Assembly (NCBI RefSeq): GCF_023078275.1
Contig: NC_062971.1
Span: 4,402,001 to 4,466,000, forward strand
Direction: 5' to 3'
DNA: 64,000 bases
From: Leguminivora glycinivorella
Taxonomy: Eukaryota; Arthropoda; Insecta; Lepidoptera; Tortricidae
Shown: one piece after another, positions 42,366 to 53,070 of the stretch
Layout: each line of letters opens with the position of its first letter
How positions within the stretch are numbered: the first letter of the stretch is position 1
The notes under the pieces: generated by a model
Databases searched by the model: none
What the model saw: only the letters and a program-made list of their open reading frames with translations
What the model was told of the DNA's origin: nothing
Position numbers and translations under genes: made by a program

Positions 42366-43592
42366 GGCACTTTTCTTTCCTGGGCACGAATCATCTCCAG
42401 TTTGGTGGTCAGCTGGTTTTTTGAATCGCATACATGTAGCGCATTTTGGTAGTTCTAGTATCTTGGGGCATTCTTTGTTGGTGTGTCCCGATAATCCGCA
42501 GTGGCTGCATGTGGATTCAGCTTCTCTGCAGTATTTAGCAGAATGACAATATTGCTGACATTTGTAGCATCTCGTTAACATAGTATAATCTCGTGCTGGG
42601 CAGGAAGTCCAATTGATAAAAACGCGCTGTTGCTGAATGAGTATCCGTCTTATGTCGCCAGAGCACTCTAATATATAATTGCATGTGGCTTGGTCCTTCT
42701 TGCCAGATTTATGACTTAGGTTTATAGAGCTCATAAATGTGTCCTTAGAAATAATTGGCTGTTGATCTACAATATTTTGTTCATAAATGCAGTCGAAAAC
42801 TTCGTTCTCTGTTATATTTGAAGGCACGCCCAACAAGATGATTTTAGGTCTTCTTTTGGTGGTTTCTTCTAATTTCAGTCCTGATTTTTGAAGCTGCTGG
42901 GATGCTCTTAGTTTTTCTGGGTCGTCCTTGCGATCGGTATTTATAATAACGCCTCCGTTTTTCGTTTTTCTCATTCCACGAACATGTAGCTTGAGAGCTT
43001 CTGGTTTTATCAGGTCCTGTACAAGTTTTTTGGTATCTTCACTTGATTTGTCCTTCTCCTTAGGGTAAATTACTATAGAGTTGGTCTTGGTAGGTACTAT
43101 AGATGAGTTGTTACCTGTTCTCACTTTGTCGACGAAGGATACAGTCGGTTCTATTTTGGGGGCAACTTGTAAGCTATTTTGGAGCTCTTTGATTTGTTCT
43201 ACGATGTTATTTTGTTCAGATACAGCTTTTAGATAGGCACTGTTGACCAACACTTGCTGCTTAACCGCCTGGTACTGCACTGCAAGCTGGGACACCCCAC
43301 TTGATATATTCCTGCTCAGTTTGTTAATCCTTATTTTCTGGTCCGAGTTCAGTTTCCCTTCAGTCGAAATATTACATATTTCACTCAAACATTGTTCAAT
43401 TGAGGATAACCAACTTTGGATTCCACTGGTGGACATCACATCAACCGGTGCGGGCTGCGATGACTGTGCTGGCGAAGGTTGTGCTGACTGTGCTGGAGAG
43501 GGCTGTGCTGAAGTGTGGTCCATATTCGCAGGTCCTTTTTCAGGAGGAGGAGTCCTTACAGTGCGCGAACTTCTGTTAAATGCGTCTCCCAT
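42366..43592 (-). CDS. LINE ORF1 (gag-like), C-terminally cut by a repeat
   Basis: The frame is open from ATG 43592 for ~407 codons before it runs into repeat G. The N-terminus is Pro/Gln/Ser-rich with a QPSPAQS repeat (about 29-49). A helical region with heptad-like spacing (about 85-142) and an RNA-binding-like middle (IILLGVPSNITENEVFDCIY, 251-270) follow. Then come CYKCQQYCHSAKYC (342-355), CSHCGLSGHTNKEC (362-375) and CATCMRF...DDSC (384-403). This is the Jockey/R1-type ORF1 plan, an RNA chaperone for the retrotransposition complex. ORF2 is missing downstream. The 5' end is intact but the 3' is lost, opposite to ordinary LINE truncation. Confidence 0.85.
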
Positions 43593-44281
43593 ATTTCCGT
43601 AAACTCGTCCCCATTAGGTTCACTTTTAGATAGCTAAAACGTGCCACACTCACAATTATGTATTGAAAAGTGCTGATTTAGACTTGACACAGTTTACTCA
43701 ATTTTTGTTATTAATTAAATAAGTTCAGAATATTAAATGACACGACCGCCCACGACAGCGATCGCGAAGTTATGTGTGCATGTAAGTGATTAGGCCTTCA
43801 CGTTGCACTGGAGGATAGCTGGAGCAGCAGTACAAAGCATGATGGCGGCCGGAACCACGAACTGCCGAGTGATGTCCGTAGAATTGGACATTCGCATCTC
43901 CAAACGAATTCTTCACCAACTACACCCTTTGCGTAGGCTATTTACTGCATAATATCCTATCAAACTTAGCAAAATGCAAAAATAAAAAATAGGTACATAT
44001 TTAGAGAACGATCCGCCATGTTCCATGGATCAATCGAAAGTCCGTCCAAAACCTTTCATCAATAGGAGTGAATAGTGACATTACTTAAAATAGGAGTGAA
44101 TAGTGACATCACTTATTTCAGTGTATACATTTTTATGTCATCAAAAACTTTATTTAATTTAGACATATTAAATGCAATAACTACACAAAAAAAGGAGGTA
44201 CATAACATGTTATATCTAATTTAAAAATTATTGACAGAATTATATCAACAGTTTTGCAATCATTAATCAAATAATAAAATA
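43593..44281. other. LINE 5' leader and unassigned sequence
   Basis: 43593-44050 probably includes the 5' UTR of the LINE whose ORF1 starts at 43592; its 5' boundary is not visible. A ~29-bp tandem duplication (AATAGGAGTGAATAGTGACA) lies at 44060-44116. Confidence 0.4.
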
Positions 44282-44529
44282 TCTAAATATAATTACAAAA
44301 GAAGAAACGGACTGACTAACTGACTGCCATATCAGCGCACAGCCGAAACCGCTGGTCGTAGAGATTCTAAATTTGTCATGTAGGTTCCTTATAAGGTGTA
44401 GAGGAGCACTAAGAAAAGATTTTTCAAAATTCACCTTCTAAGGGGGTGAAATGGAGGACGGGGGTACAAAGTTTGTATGGGAAAACAAGATTAGATTAGT
44501 ACGCGGGCGAAGCCGCAGGAAAAGCTAGT
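44282..44529 (+). mobile_element. Helitron-like element, second subfamily
   Basis: After an A it starts TCTAAATATAATTACAAAAG and ends GCGGGCGAAGCCGCAGG then AAAAGCTAG before T. The interior GCACAGCCGAAACCGCTGGT and TAGTGCTCC-type blocks match (inverted) the tandem units of 61108-63121. Confidence 0.65.
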
Positions 44530-45026
44530 CAAGTAATAAAACTTCAATCACCATTCAGTTTCTTTAGAAAATTATTTTACAACACACTAGCGGCAGGTAA
44601 ACAATCTTTACCCTCATATCGGCCGGGAAAGCGGCTTTTACTGCGCCGCTATGACGACAGTAATGAGCTCGAATAACGACTTCAGTTATTTATGCCTCGC
44701 CTAACGAGAATGCAATGTACTTGTACTGAGGTTATATCAATAGCTTTGGCGACCATAAGGCACTGGTCCCATCAAACGCGAGTAACCGATCGAAACGAAA
44801 AAAAGATAGTATACGTGTGAATTAAAGGGTACTGGTAGAGAAGGTTGACTGGTAGAGAATGCCTTATAGCATTAAGTTCACCTGGTGTACAAGACGCAAA
44901 TCGTACTATTTGGTATTACAGTATTCATTCAAAAGCATAACGTCGTAGTTGCTTTGTACACTTTTCACAAAGACGTGTGCATATTTTACTAAAATCTATC
45001 TAAGTCTATTACCACATTTACCACTT

Positions 45027-46129
45027 GGTGTCCTGCCGTTTCGCCAAAAAACGTTTCGTCAAATTTCATTTCCCAATAATCATATCGCAATAGTTTCATT
45101 TCCCAAAGTATTGTTTGGCAAAGGTATGTTTCGCAATGAATTTGTTTGGTCAAATTATCATTTGGCACAATTTTACTTAGTCAAATTTTATTTAGACAAA
45201 ACTTTATTTCGCAAACATTTTTAATGGCAAAACTTATATCCCAAAAACATGTTTGGTCAAAATTTCACATCGCAAATTTTGAAAATATTTAGGCATTTGC
45301 ATTTTCATTTCTACGGGATTAATTTAATTTACCGAAGATCTTTTTGCCAAATTTAACTTAAAATTGTCAAATGATAATTTCAGTTTTATTCCCAAGGCTT
45401 CAGTTGGACAAGAAAAGTTTGCTCAACTTTATTTATGTCAAATTAATTACTGGACAAAATTATTTTGTCAACAATTTTTTTGTCAAAAAATGTTTCTACA
45501 AATTACACCATGCAAAACCACGTTTGACAATAAATATTACAAGGCATAAATATAATGTAATAATTTTATTAGTATTGTAACAGAAAACTCGTGTGCGACA
45601 GGGTCAGTTTAGGTGCGACGACGAGCGAAGCGAGGAGGAGCGTGTTAGGTTGACAGTGAGCAAACCGGAAATGGCTTTTTAAAGTAATTAAAAATTAATA
45701 GAACATAAATAATAATTTTGAAAACATAAGGTTTCTTTTTAATAAAATGTATCTGGACATGTAAGTGAAAATGTCATCCTTGACATTTGCAGCAGGAGGA
45801 AAAAAAGTACGACATACACATTATTTCACACAAATCTTGGACACAAAGTATAAAATCAACAAACAAATTTCTAGTGCGCCATTTAATTACAATATATTGG
45901 GAAATGGAAATTTTGCCTAACAATACCTTTGACTAAATAATATTTGGTAAAATGAAATTTGACCAAGTAAATATTTTGGGAAACAAATACTTGCCAAAAA
46001 AAGTTTTGCTAAATGTCAATTTGCGATAAGTTGTTTTGCCAAACGTTTATTTGGGAAATGATAATTTGGGAATAATAGTTTGGGATGTGAAACTTTGGGA
46101 AACGTTTTTTGGCGAATCGTCAGTAAACC
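45027..46129. mobile_element. Iteron-armed inverted-repeat element with 9-bp target duplication
   Basis: The termini GGTGTCCTGCCGTTTCGCC and (complement) GGTTTACTGACGATTCGCC share 14-15 of 19 bases, then both continue AAAAAACGTTTC. TTACCACTT flanks both sides (45018-45026 and 46130-46138). The arms (45030-45530 and 45895-46129) consist of degenerate ~15-16-nt units of the form (T)GGCAAA-nnnn-ATTT, in inverted order on the two sides. The ~360-bp centre is non-coding. A 9-bp duplication fits MULE-type transposition. Confidence 0.75.
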
Positions 46130-46139
46130 TTACCACTTA

Positions 46140-46890
46140 CCACAAAACCAAAAAAATTGAGAAGCAAATGTATGGAAAATGATGAATATGAAAAGAATGA
46201 TTTATTTTTTACAAAAAATTAAGTTGTACGTGTACCTAGGAATAAATCATAAAATCTGTATTTTTGGGCTAGCTTGGATATCTTTTGTCTCTACTCGAGT
46301 CTGATAAAGGTAATTCAATATTTATTTTATTACAGTTATGTGAACAAGACGTTATGCCATTCTTGTAAATTATTATTTTTATATTATTTCGATGGTCAAC
46401 GGATAAAAAAATAACTTTAACGTTGACCACTATCAGAAAACTGGTACTAAAACCTCGTTTGTATCGTTAACTGTAGTTCGAAATACCTTGCAAGACCGAT
46501 TTTGACACAAAATGGGCTTTCCTGTAAAATCACTAAAATGGAAATTCCAGGGTGTTATATGCCTATCAGGTACGGAGTTATTGTCTTAAACGTCGATTTA
46601 TAATAAATTTCAATTTAAAATTGTATTATTTCATCAAAAATCCACCAGAAAACCAAACCAAAAAAAAATTTTCAATTCCGGAACTAGTTCCGGAATTCCG
46701 GAATTGAAGTCCAATCTCGAAAACCAGTTCCGGAATTGAAAATCGTCCGATATTGCAAGCCCTAAAATAGAGTTAATTCTTAAAAAATAAAACTAAATTT
46801 TTCATACAACTGTCTCTTCCCTGGTCACAAAGTATCCTCCCCTGTGCAACAGTATCTCCCCTGGACTGAGTATTTCCCCTGGTCGCTGAT
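46140..46890. other. Low-information sequence with two short repeats
   Basis: TTCCGGAATT palindromes recur four times at 46674-46735. A ~24-nt unit containing TCTCCCCTGG/TTCCCTGGTC recurs three to four times at 46808-46885. No coding signal. Confidence 0.5.
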
Positions 46891-47228
46891 AAAACACGAT
46901 AAAACAAATAAATTGACTGGTCCTCTTTGTAAACACTTCAAATTGGCAGTTTTAACTAATACAAATAAACAAATAATCGATGGAATCAGGCGTTACTTTG
47001 CGGAAATCCATGTTAATTGTAAACTAGAACGTTCCTTTGCTAATCCGCGAATTGATAACGTGCAAGTCAATCAGTGTTAACCTATTGTACTTACTTGCGT
47101 ATTTTTACATGCAATTAATTTTCCCACCCTCCCACCGCAAAAATAAAAATAAATACGCAAATAAATACAACAACCCACCACCAAAAATACAAAACTCGAC
47201 ACGTGTTTCGCCTCTCTACGAGGCATCC

Positions 47229-47858
47229 GCTAAGTTAGCCGCTTTTCACTGTTATGTGCATAGGATGTTGTCTGTGCCTCTTTCTGAGGAACACTATCGA
47301 GCCGAATTGAACAATATTTACCACTTGGCAGTTTCGAACGGCTATGATAAGTCAATCATTGATGGCATCATCAGAAAGAAGCGAATGGTTATGGTTAACA
47401 ATATGTTGTATGCGGCACGTTCTTCTGAACCGGTTAAGAGGTGTCAAGCGAGCATTACCTATGTTGGCAAAGTGTCGGAGGCCATTTATAAGGTTTTGAA
47501 GTCAAACGACATTCCAGTGGCCTTTAGGACAAATAATACTTTGCACTCCAAGCTTTGCAACGGAAAAGACAGGATCGAGAAAGGGAAACAATCTGGGGTT
47601 TATAAGTTGACCTGTGATGTTTGTAACAAAGTGTACGTGGGCCAAACGGGCCGAAATTTCACTACCAGGTACAAGGAGCATATGGCGTCGTACAGGCACA
47701 ACCATCCAGAAAGATCCAATTTTGCAAAGCATTTGATAGAGAGTGGCCATACTGTATCAGATAATCATTCTTTTGATGTATTACATGTATGTGAGAAAGG
47801 GCTGCGTTTAGGGGTTTTGGAACAGTTGGAAATAATTAGGTACAACAATAGGGGTTGA
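47229..47858 (+). pseudogene. Penelope-like RT thumb and GIY-YIG endonuclease, truncated
   Basis: The frame runs on from the arm, but element coding begins at about 47229 (AKLAAFHCYVHRMLSVPLSE). A thumb-like segment is followed by the linker VAFRTNNTLHSKLCNG, then the endonuclease. That has GVYKLTCDVCNKVYVGQTGR (GIY-YIG motif with the CxxC typical of Penelope), FTTRYKEHMASYR and LEQLEIIRY. The RT palm motifs are absent (5' truncation). At 47855 an AGGGGT tract with one base lost shifts the frame; coding similarity resumes in the other frame (LILNEQLNVASSPLLRI). Inactive copy. The endonuclease normally nicks target DNA to prime reverse transcription. Confidence 0.88.
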
Positions 47859-48009
47859 TCCTTAATGAGCAGTTGAATGTTGCGTCATCGCCGTTATTAC
47901 GAATTTCTCCATCTAACTTGCTTGGTAGGGGGGGTGGACAAAGTATAAATATGGCCGACCATTCTGGAGACGATCAGTCAGTTGCGGAACTTCGGACCGT
48001 CAACATCAG

Positions 48010-48050
48010 CTCCTGAGGATGCCTCGTAGAGAGGCGAAACACGTGTCGAG
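48010..48050 (+). ncRNA. Hammerhead-ribozyme-like motif
   Basis: CTGAGGA core (48013-48019), stem II GCCTC/GAGGC (48021-48025 and 48031-48035) with loop GTAGA, GAAA (48036-48039), a minimal stem III C-G/A-U closed by ACGT, cleavage triplet GTC (48045-48047), and stem I CTC/GAG (48010-48012 with 48048-48050). One extra U (48020) lies between core and stem II. Such minimal hammerheads are known from Penelope-like elements. The inverted arm at 47228 begins inside the core, so its copy is incomplete. Confidence 0.7.
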
Positions 48051-48229
48051 TTTTGTATTTTTGGTGGTGGGTTGTTGTATTTATTTGCGTATTTATTTTT
48101 ATTTTTGCGGTGGGAGGGTGGGAAAATTAATTGCATGTAAAAATACGCAAGTAAGTACAATAGGTTAACACTGATTGACTTGCACGTTATCAATTCGCGG
48201 ATTAGCAAAGGAACGTTCTAGTTTACAAT

Positions 48230-49130
48230 AAACAAATAGGTAAAAAACAACAAAAAAGTTCGCGCCGTCTCTCCATACAACGTATTACCTCTTAACTTAG
48301 AATCACCCAATTAAAAAATACTTGTACCTATCTGTTTATTATTATTCATAGAATCACAAAATATATAATCTCAAAGATAATGGATATTAAGGGCCACTTA
48401 CACCAACGAAATTGCAGGGTTAACCCGAGGGTTAACCCACCATTTTATATGGAATTTGACAGATGACAGCCCACTAACCCTGAGTTAACTGATATAGTTA
48501 TTGGTGTAAGTACATACTTAGGGTTAAGGCGATGCTATTAAAATATATTATGAAGACGTCTTTGCCTTTGGCTAGTCTGTGGTCAAGAGTAAGCCCATTT
48601 AGAATTTAAAAAAAAGACAAAAAGTGATTATAATTCTCTCTAAATCTTATGACAGAAATAATTTATGCGAAATTTAAATAAAGAAAGAACTACACAACGT
48701 AAAGCTAAAATAAAAGCTTGTAAAAAGTGCTAGAGCGCTGGGGAGGCAAAAAACACGTTATTCAACGCAAAATAAAAACAGTGTGTGCTGCAATAAAAGT
48801 GGAAAATGAAAAAGATACGAGAGCTCTTTAAAATGCTTGTAAATACGTGCAATTAATGCCTACTTAGTTAATTCACTACATGTTAAGTGCGGAATAAAAA
48901 TGTGGTCAAGCGTGAACCGCTTTTTTATCAGTATAATTCGATATTCTCTACATATTACTAGAGAGCGGACAAGCCGCCGGTGGACGAGTCGCAGTTGTGG
49001 TCGTTGAGCATACAGTTGTCGTTGTGTGTGTGCGTCATGGCACGAGTCGCTGCTTGTTCGAATGTACTATCAGCTGCAAAAGTGGATGGCGAATTTATCA
49101 ATGAATTCATTCACAATTTCTGCATGCACT
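48230..49130. other. Intergenic; one MITE at 48398-48515
   Basis: 48398-48515 is the second copy of the 20557-20668 MITE (CCACCATTTTATATGG, GACAGCCCACTAACCCTGAG). Nothing else recognised. Confidence 0.5.
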
Positions 49131-49134
49131 TTTT

Positions 49135-49375
49135 CAGCTGATAGTACCTATACCACACCTCGGACACTGGCGATAAAATATATGAAAGAGGCGCGTTCCT
49201 ATCACACAGTCTAAGCTCGTGTAGGTGAACGCGTACCATACTTGTATGAGTGACATACTTGTATGGTCGACTGTTCGCGTTTCTGACAGGCGGGAACTGT
49301 GAGGTAACCGAGAGGGGGTGGGCGGCACTTTCAGCGGGGAGCGGGAGTGGCCATACTGTACGATAGTACTCTTAA
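49135..49375 (-). repeat. Dispersed repeat shared with 56750-57000
   Basis: CCACACCTCGGACACTGGCG, ATATGAAAGAGGCGCGTTCC and GTGAGGTAACCGAGAGGG appear as reverse complements at 56750-57000. About 240 bp, non-coding. Confidence 0.6.
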
Positions 49376-50395
49376 TTATACTGTGCCTATACCTATACAT
49401 GGAAATGATGCACGTGTATTGCTCAATAGCAGCGTCAGCGTTCACAACTTGAGACAACGCATTCAATACAAATCGCGCGACATATCCGATCTGCCTCCTT
49501 CCTATAGTAGCTGTTGTAAAGACCCTTGTTCCTCGTAGATAACCAAGTTTGATAACTGGCTTTGTATGAGGAAAACATATTCTTCTTAGCTAACTGGGTT
49601 ATGAAATAGGACTTTTTTTTTCTTTGTAGAAAACCTTTATTTTTTGCAGTTTTCTACGAATAATTTATTTTCTTCTTAGCTTACCCGGTTTGGAAATAAG
49701 AATTTATTTTTCCTAGTAGAAAACCATTATTACATGCGGTTTTCTACGAAGAATTTTTTTTCTTCTTAGCTTACCCGGATTTTTTTTTCCTCATTCGAAA
49801 CCATTATTTTATGCAGTTTTCTATGAAGAATTGATTTTCTTCTTAGCTTACCCGGTTATGAAATGGGATTTTTTTTCCCTCATACAAAACCATTATTTTA
49901 TGCAGTTTTCTACGAAGAATTTTTTTCTTCTTAGCTTACCTGGTTATGAAATGAATGGGTTTATTTTTCCTCATTGATAACCACTACCTACATATTTCAT
50001 GCAGTTTTCTAAAGAGATAATTCTTTTTCACCACACCAACTGGTAAAGGCTCTCTTGATACCTACTTCAAAAACAAATGACAAAGTTGCATTTTATCTCA
50101 AGAGTGCAAAGTTATTCCTTACAAATCACAACTTGATGCCCCAAAGCTGGCTAGTAAAATTAATGTTAAAATAATGATTTGAAAAAATTTTATTGATTTA
50201 GTTTGGTGTTTTACAGTTAATATTTTTCTCGTGTTGGTGTGGTGAAACATGTTATGTTTCTCTCGGTGAACCTCCTCCTTGAACTTCAAGACTTCACATT
50301 CTCTCTCTTCACAAATATTGAAATCTTCCGATTGCTCGGGTACCAATGTGCACGTGCGGTTAAACAACAACTTTGCCCCCTAGTAAAACAAAAAT

Positions 50396-50545
50396 AAAAA
50401 TTAGACTTATATTGACCGGGATATACCTCTAGACCGTGATTACCTTTTTATTTTTGTCGAGCTCCCGATATTTCGACGCAGTTGCATCAAAAATCAAAAA
50501 GGTAATCACGGTCTATATCCTGGTCAATATAAGTCTAATGAAAAT
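50396..50545. repeat. Foldback inside the MULE
   Basis: TTAGACTTATATTGACCGGG and CCGTGATTACCTTTTT at the left are mirrored by AAAAAGGTAATCACGG and ATATAAGTCTAA at the right, around GAGCTCCCGATATTTCGACG. It is not part of the transposase and is probably a later insertion. Confidence 0.6.
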
Positions 50546-50689
50546 AACCGTGAATCATTCAAAACTCTTAAAAATAAAAATGGTTTCCTTGTTAGAAACC
50601 TATTATTTTATTTGGTATTCTATGGGGAATTAGTTTATTCTTCCTAGCCAACTTGGTTATCAAACGGCACTTTTTATTATTTGTAGTAA

Positions 50690-51003
50690 ATTAGGTTTAG
50701 TGTCAAAGCGGACCCCAGGATCTCATAAGCCGTGGCAAATGCCGGAATAATGCAAGGAGGATGATGAGTAAATTATGTTAAGAAAACAAAGTGTGTAAGT
50801 CAATAAAAAAATATTATTTAAATTAAAAGTACTTTAACTTCCGTACATACGAGTACTATAACTATTTTTAGCTTTAGCTAGGTTTAGTGTCAAAGGGGTC
50901 CCCAGGCTCCCATGAGCCGTGGCAAATGCCGGAATAATGCAAGGTGGATGTATTCATAAGAAAACGAAAAAATAAAAAAATATTATTTAAATTAAAAGTA
51001 CAA
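50690..51003 (+). repeat. Tandemly duplicated SINE A 3' fragment
   Basis: GTGTCAAAG(C/G)GG(A/T)CCCCAGG and GCCGTGGCAAATGCCGGAAT occur at 50700-50765 and 50888-50950. Each is followed by AAAAAAATATTATTTAAATT then AAAAGTAC. The spacing is ~185 bp. One SINE tail inserted and was then duplicated with its flank. Confidence 0.7.
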
Positions 51004-51028
51004 ATCCTTATAAAAATTATGAAATATT

Positions 51029-51982
51029 TTAAAAGAATGGAGCTATTTTTTCTAGGCAGTGTCCTACGCTTATTTGTTTTTCTTGCAGTTGAGCTATTGC
51101 TCTATCAATTCGGAGATTAATAGCAACATTTAGAGCTGTTTTTTTTTCGTTGTAAAACCCTTGTTGATTCGGGAATGTGAGACAGCGAAGTATTTTGGCG
51201 TCATTTTGAAGAACAGATAACAGATGAGGAAGAGTAGGTTGTTTTCGCCCTACAAATCGATTTAATCTGGAGTTCCACCCTTCGGCAAACTTTGTTGTCC
51301 TATGTTGCTGCCCGTGACAGCACCAAATCAGATGAAAGTTTTCATCCTTAATCCAGTTGTCCAACATATATTTGTTAAAATCTTTTACGTGCTTGTCAGT
51401 TGGACTTTCATGTTTGATATAAGACCATCCGTCATTTATTTGCTCTGCAGGTAAAAGTGCTAGTCCAGCACAGAGACTAACATGGCGACGGCTTATTTTA
51501 TCATTCTTTTTAATCCCAAAAGACTTTGCTTTTCTATTTAGGGCTCTATATAAAAAATAAAAACAGCCCTTTATTTCTATATGCGGAAAGATTTTTTTGA
51601 TGGCATTTCTGGGTGTTATTTCGTAGTCCAGTGTAATCGTATCCGGTTGCAATCCGGGTATTTCTGTTTTAATCATGGAAAAAAGTTTGTGATATGTGTC
51701 TTGTTTTTTATTCATCATTAAGGCATAAATTAAAGGAACCAAATTTGTAGAGTCTTTGCTGCTGCCTAAATCACCAAATATGACATATACCTGCTTGAAG
51801 GGTCGACAGCAACTTTCGAATGTTCCGTCAGCGAAATAACATTTTACTTCAGTCATTCGCTGCCGGTGCCGACTCTCTTCAGATGCAAATATTAATATTC
51901 TGTTATCTGTGTCGGGGTAATCGGTCAGAAGGAATTGTTTTGCATTTTCTGGTATTTGAACATCTTTATGATGATTACTCAC
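51029..51982 (-). pseudogene. MULE transposase domain
   Basis: 317 codons. The DDE-type MULE core is present: CYFADGTFESCCRPFKQVYV (D52), ALMMNKKQDTYHKLF, then TITLDYEITPRNAIKKIFP (D119), GCFYFLYRALNRKA where most relatives have C-x2-H, and FAEGWNSRLNRFVGRKQPTL (E234). It is separated from the upstream FLYWCH frame by a TAA and a frame change at 51982-52002, so the copy is probably non-functional unless an intron exists that I cannot see. Family role: cut-and-paste transposition at the element's inverted repeats. C-terminal extent (51029) looks natural. Confidence 0.8.
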
Positions 51983-51999
51983 ACTTTTTTAATGCTCAA

Positions 52000-52455
52000 T
52001 TAATTATTTCGTTGCTTGTATAAACCTGTTTTCACACTTTGAAAAGTCGGAATGGGTTCAAGGAGATGAATCCCGCCGTCCGATAACCGAGATACAGTGT
52101 GATTGTACTGTTTCGGCACAGGTTCATAATTGTTCATAACGTTTTGTCGTAGCGCATGAAATTCTTTCAATACAACGTTTCTATTTTCATTTGTTGGACA
52201 ATCTTCTTTGTGAAATGCAGACTTTATTATTGAACTACCAGTATCGAGAGTTATGGTACCACTGCATTTTTTCTTTGTGCACGTCCAAAACTGAGACCCA
52301 TTTTTGTACAATTTTCCTCGATGATACCTATGTCCTTTATACAGTAAAATTGTACCCCCTCTTTTCGGTGACACAAATGCCACTTCCGGTGACAACTGCG
52401 GCGCTTCGCTTGGTTCTGCGGCCGCCTTACTGGGCGACGAAATCGTCGCAGACAT
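52000..52455 (-). pseudogene. FLYWCH zinc-finger N-terminal part of the MULE transposase
   Basis: The best start is ATG 52455 (MSATISSPSKAAAEPSEAP). A FLYWCH finger reads GGTILLYKGHRYHRGKLYKN, WTCTKKKCSGTITL and FHKEDCP, with the Y, W, C, C and H positions in order. A linker (EFHALRQNVMNNYEPVPKQY) leads toward the transposase but stops at 52002. FLYWCH fingers are fused to MULE transposases in insects and presumably bind the terminal repeats. The stop plus the 1-2 base frame change at the junction looks like decay of a single ORF. Confidence 0.78.
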
Positions 52456-52784
52456 AATATTTGTGAAAAACTTATCAATAATTAAACACAATTCACATTC
52501 ATAACCGGGTAAGCTAAGAAGAAAATAAATTCTTCATAGAAAACTGCATAAAATAATGGTTTTGTATTAGGAAAAAAATCCCATTTCATAACTGGGTAAG
52601 CTAAGAAGAAAAAAAAATCATAGAAAACTGCTTAAAATAATGGTTTTGAATGAGGAAAAAAAATCCCATTTCATAACCGGGTAAGCTAAGAAGAAAAAAA
52701 ATTCTTCGTAGAAAACCGCATATAATGATGGTATTCTACGAGGAAAAATAAATTTTTATTTCCAAACCGGGTAAGCTAAGAAGA

Positions 52785-53070
52785 TTTTTTTTCTATATGA
52801 TATAATTTCCTTTGTAATGTGTATACTTTCCGCCGAATGATACGGCATGGCCCGGAGACGGAAGATCAGCGTTGGCCCTCCAGGCTAACACCATGCTGAG
52901 TCAGGACAATCTTCGTGGCAATTAAATTGCCACATAATATGTGTACCTACTTACCTTATTGTGATGTTATGTGTGTAAATAATTTTCTGTTGTTGATCTG
53001 TATTTATGTGTGGTTTTTTTTTTAAATTATTTTGCCATGAAAAAAAATATTTCTATTTCTATTTTAAAAT
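52785..53070 (+). repeat. LINE-like 3' end inserted in the MULE right arm
   Basis: GAATGATACGGCATGGCCCG, GACGGAAGATCAGCGTTGGC and CAGGACAATCTTCGTGGCAA interrupt the tandem units, ending TGCCATGAAAAAAATATTTC. I recall this as a lepidopteran LINE 3' UTR. The arm resumes at ~53075. Confidence 0.55.

Larger units (their letters stand above)
47016..48229 (+). mobile_element. Penelope-like element fragment between 213-bp inverted repeats
   Basis: Arms 47016-47228 and 48017-48229 are equal in length and appear perfectly complementary. Between them lies the C-terminal part of a Penelope-like polyprotein (plus strand), then a short 3' leader and a hammerhead-like motif at 48010-48050. An inverted copy of the terminal repeat at a truncated 5' end is characteristic of Penelope insertions. 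No target duplication identified. Confidence 0.85.

Noticed and set aside
46674..46765. TTCCGGAATT cluster as ends of a hAT element
   Set aside because: A TTGCAAG-like word exists on both sides, but the termini and flanks do not match well enough to define an element.
47195..47228. Second hammerhead in the left Penelope arm (minus strand)
   Set aside because: The inversion starts inside the catalytic core, so CTGA is missing and replaced by unrelated bases.
47978..48208. Minus-strand 76-codon frame identical at its start to the Penelope ORF
   Set aside because: It is translation of the inverted arm; the shared residues come from the 213-bp repeat, not from a gene.
50119..50370. 83-codon minus-strand frame downstream of the MULE transposase as a second MULE gene
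   Set aside because: It has a hydrophobic C-terminus but no known motif and no conserved context visible; evidence is too weak.
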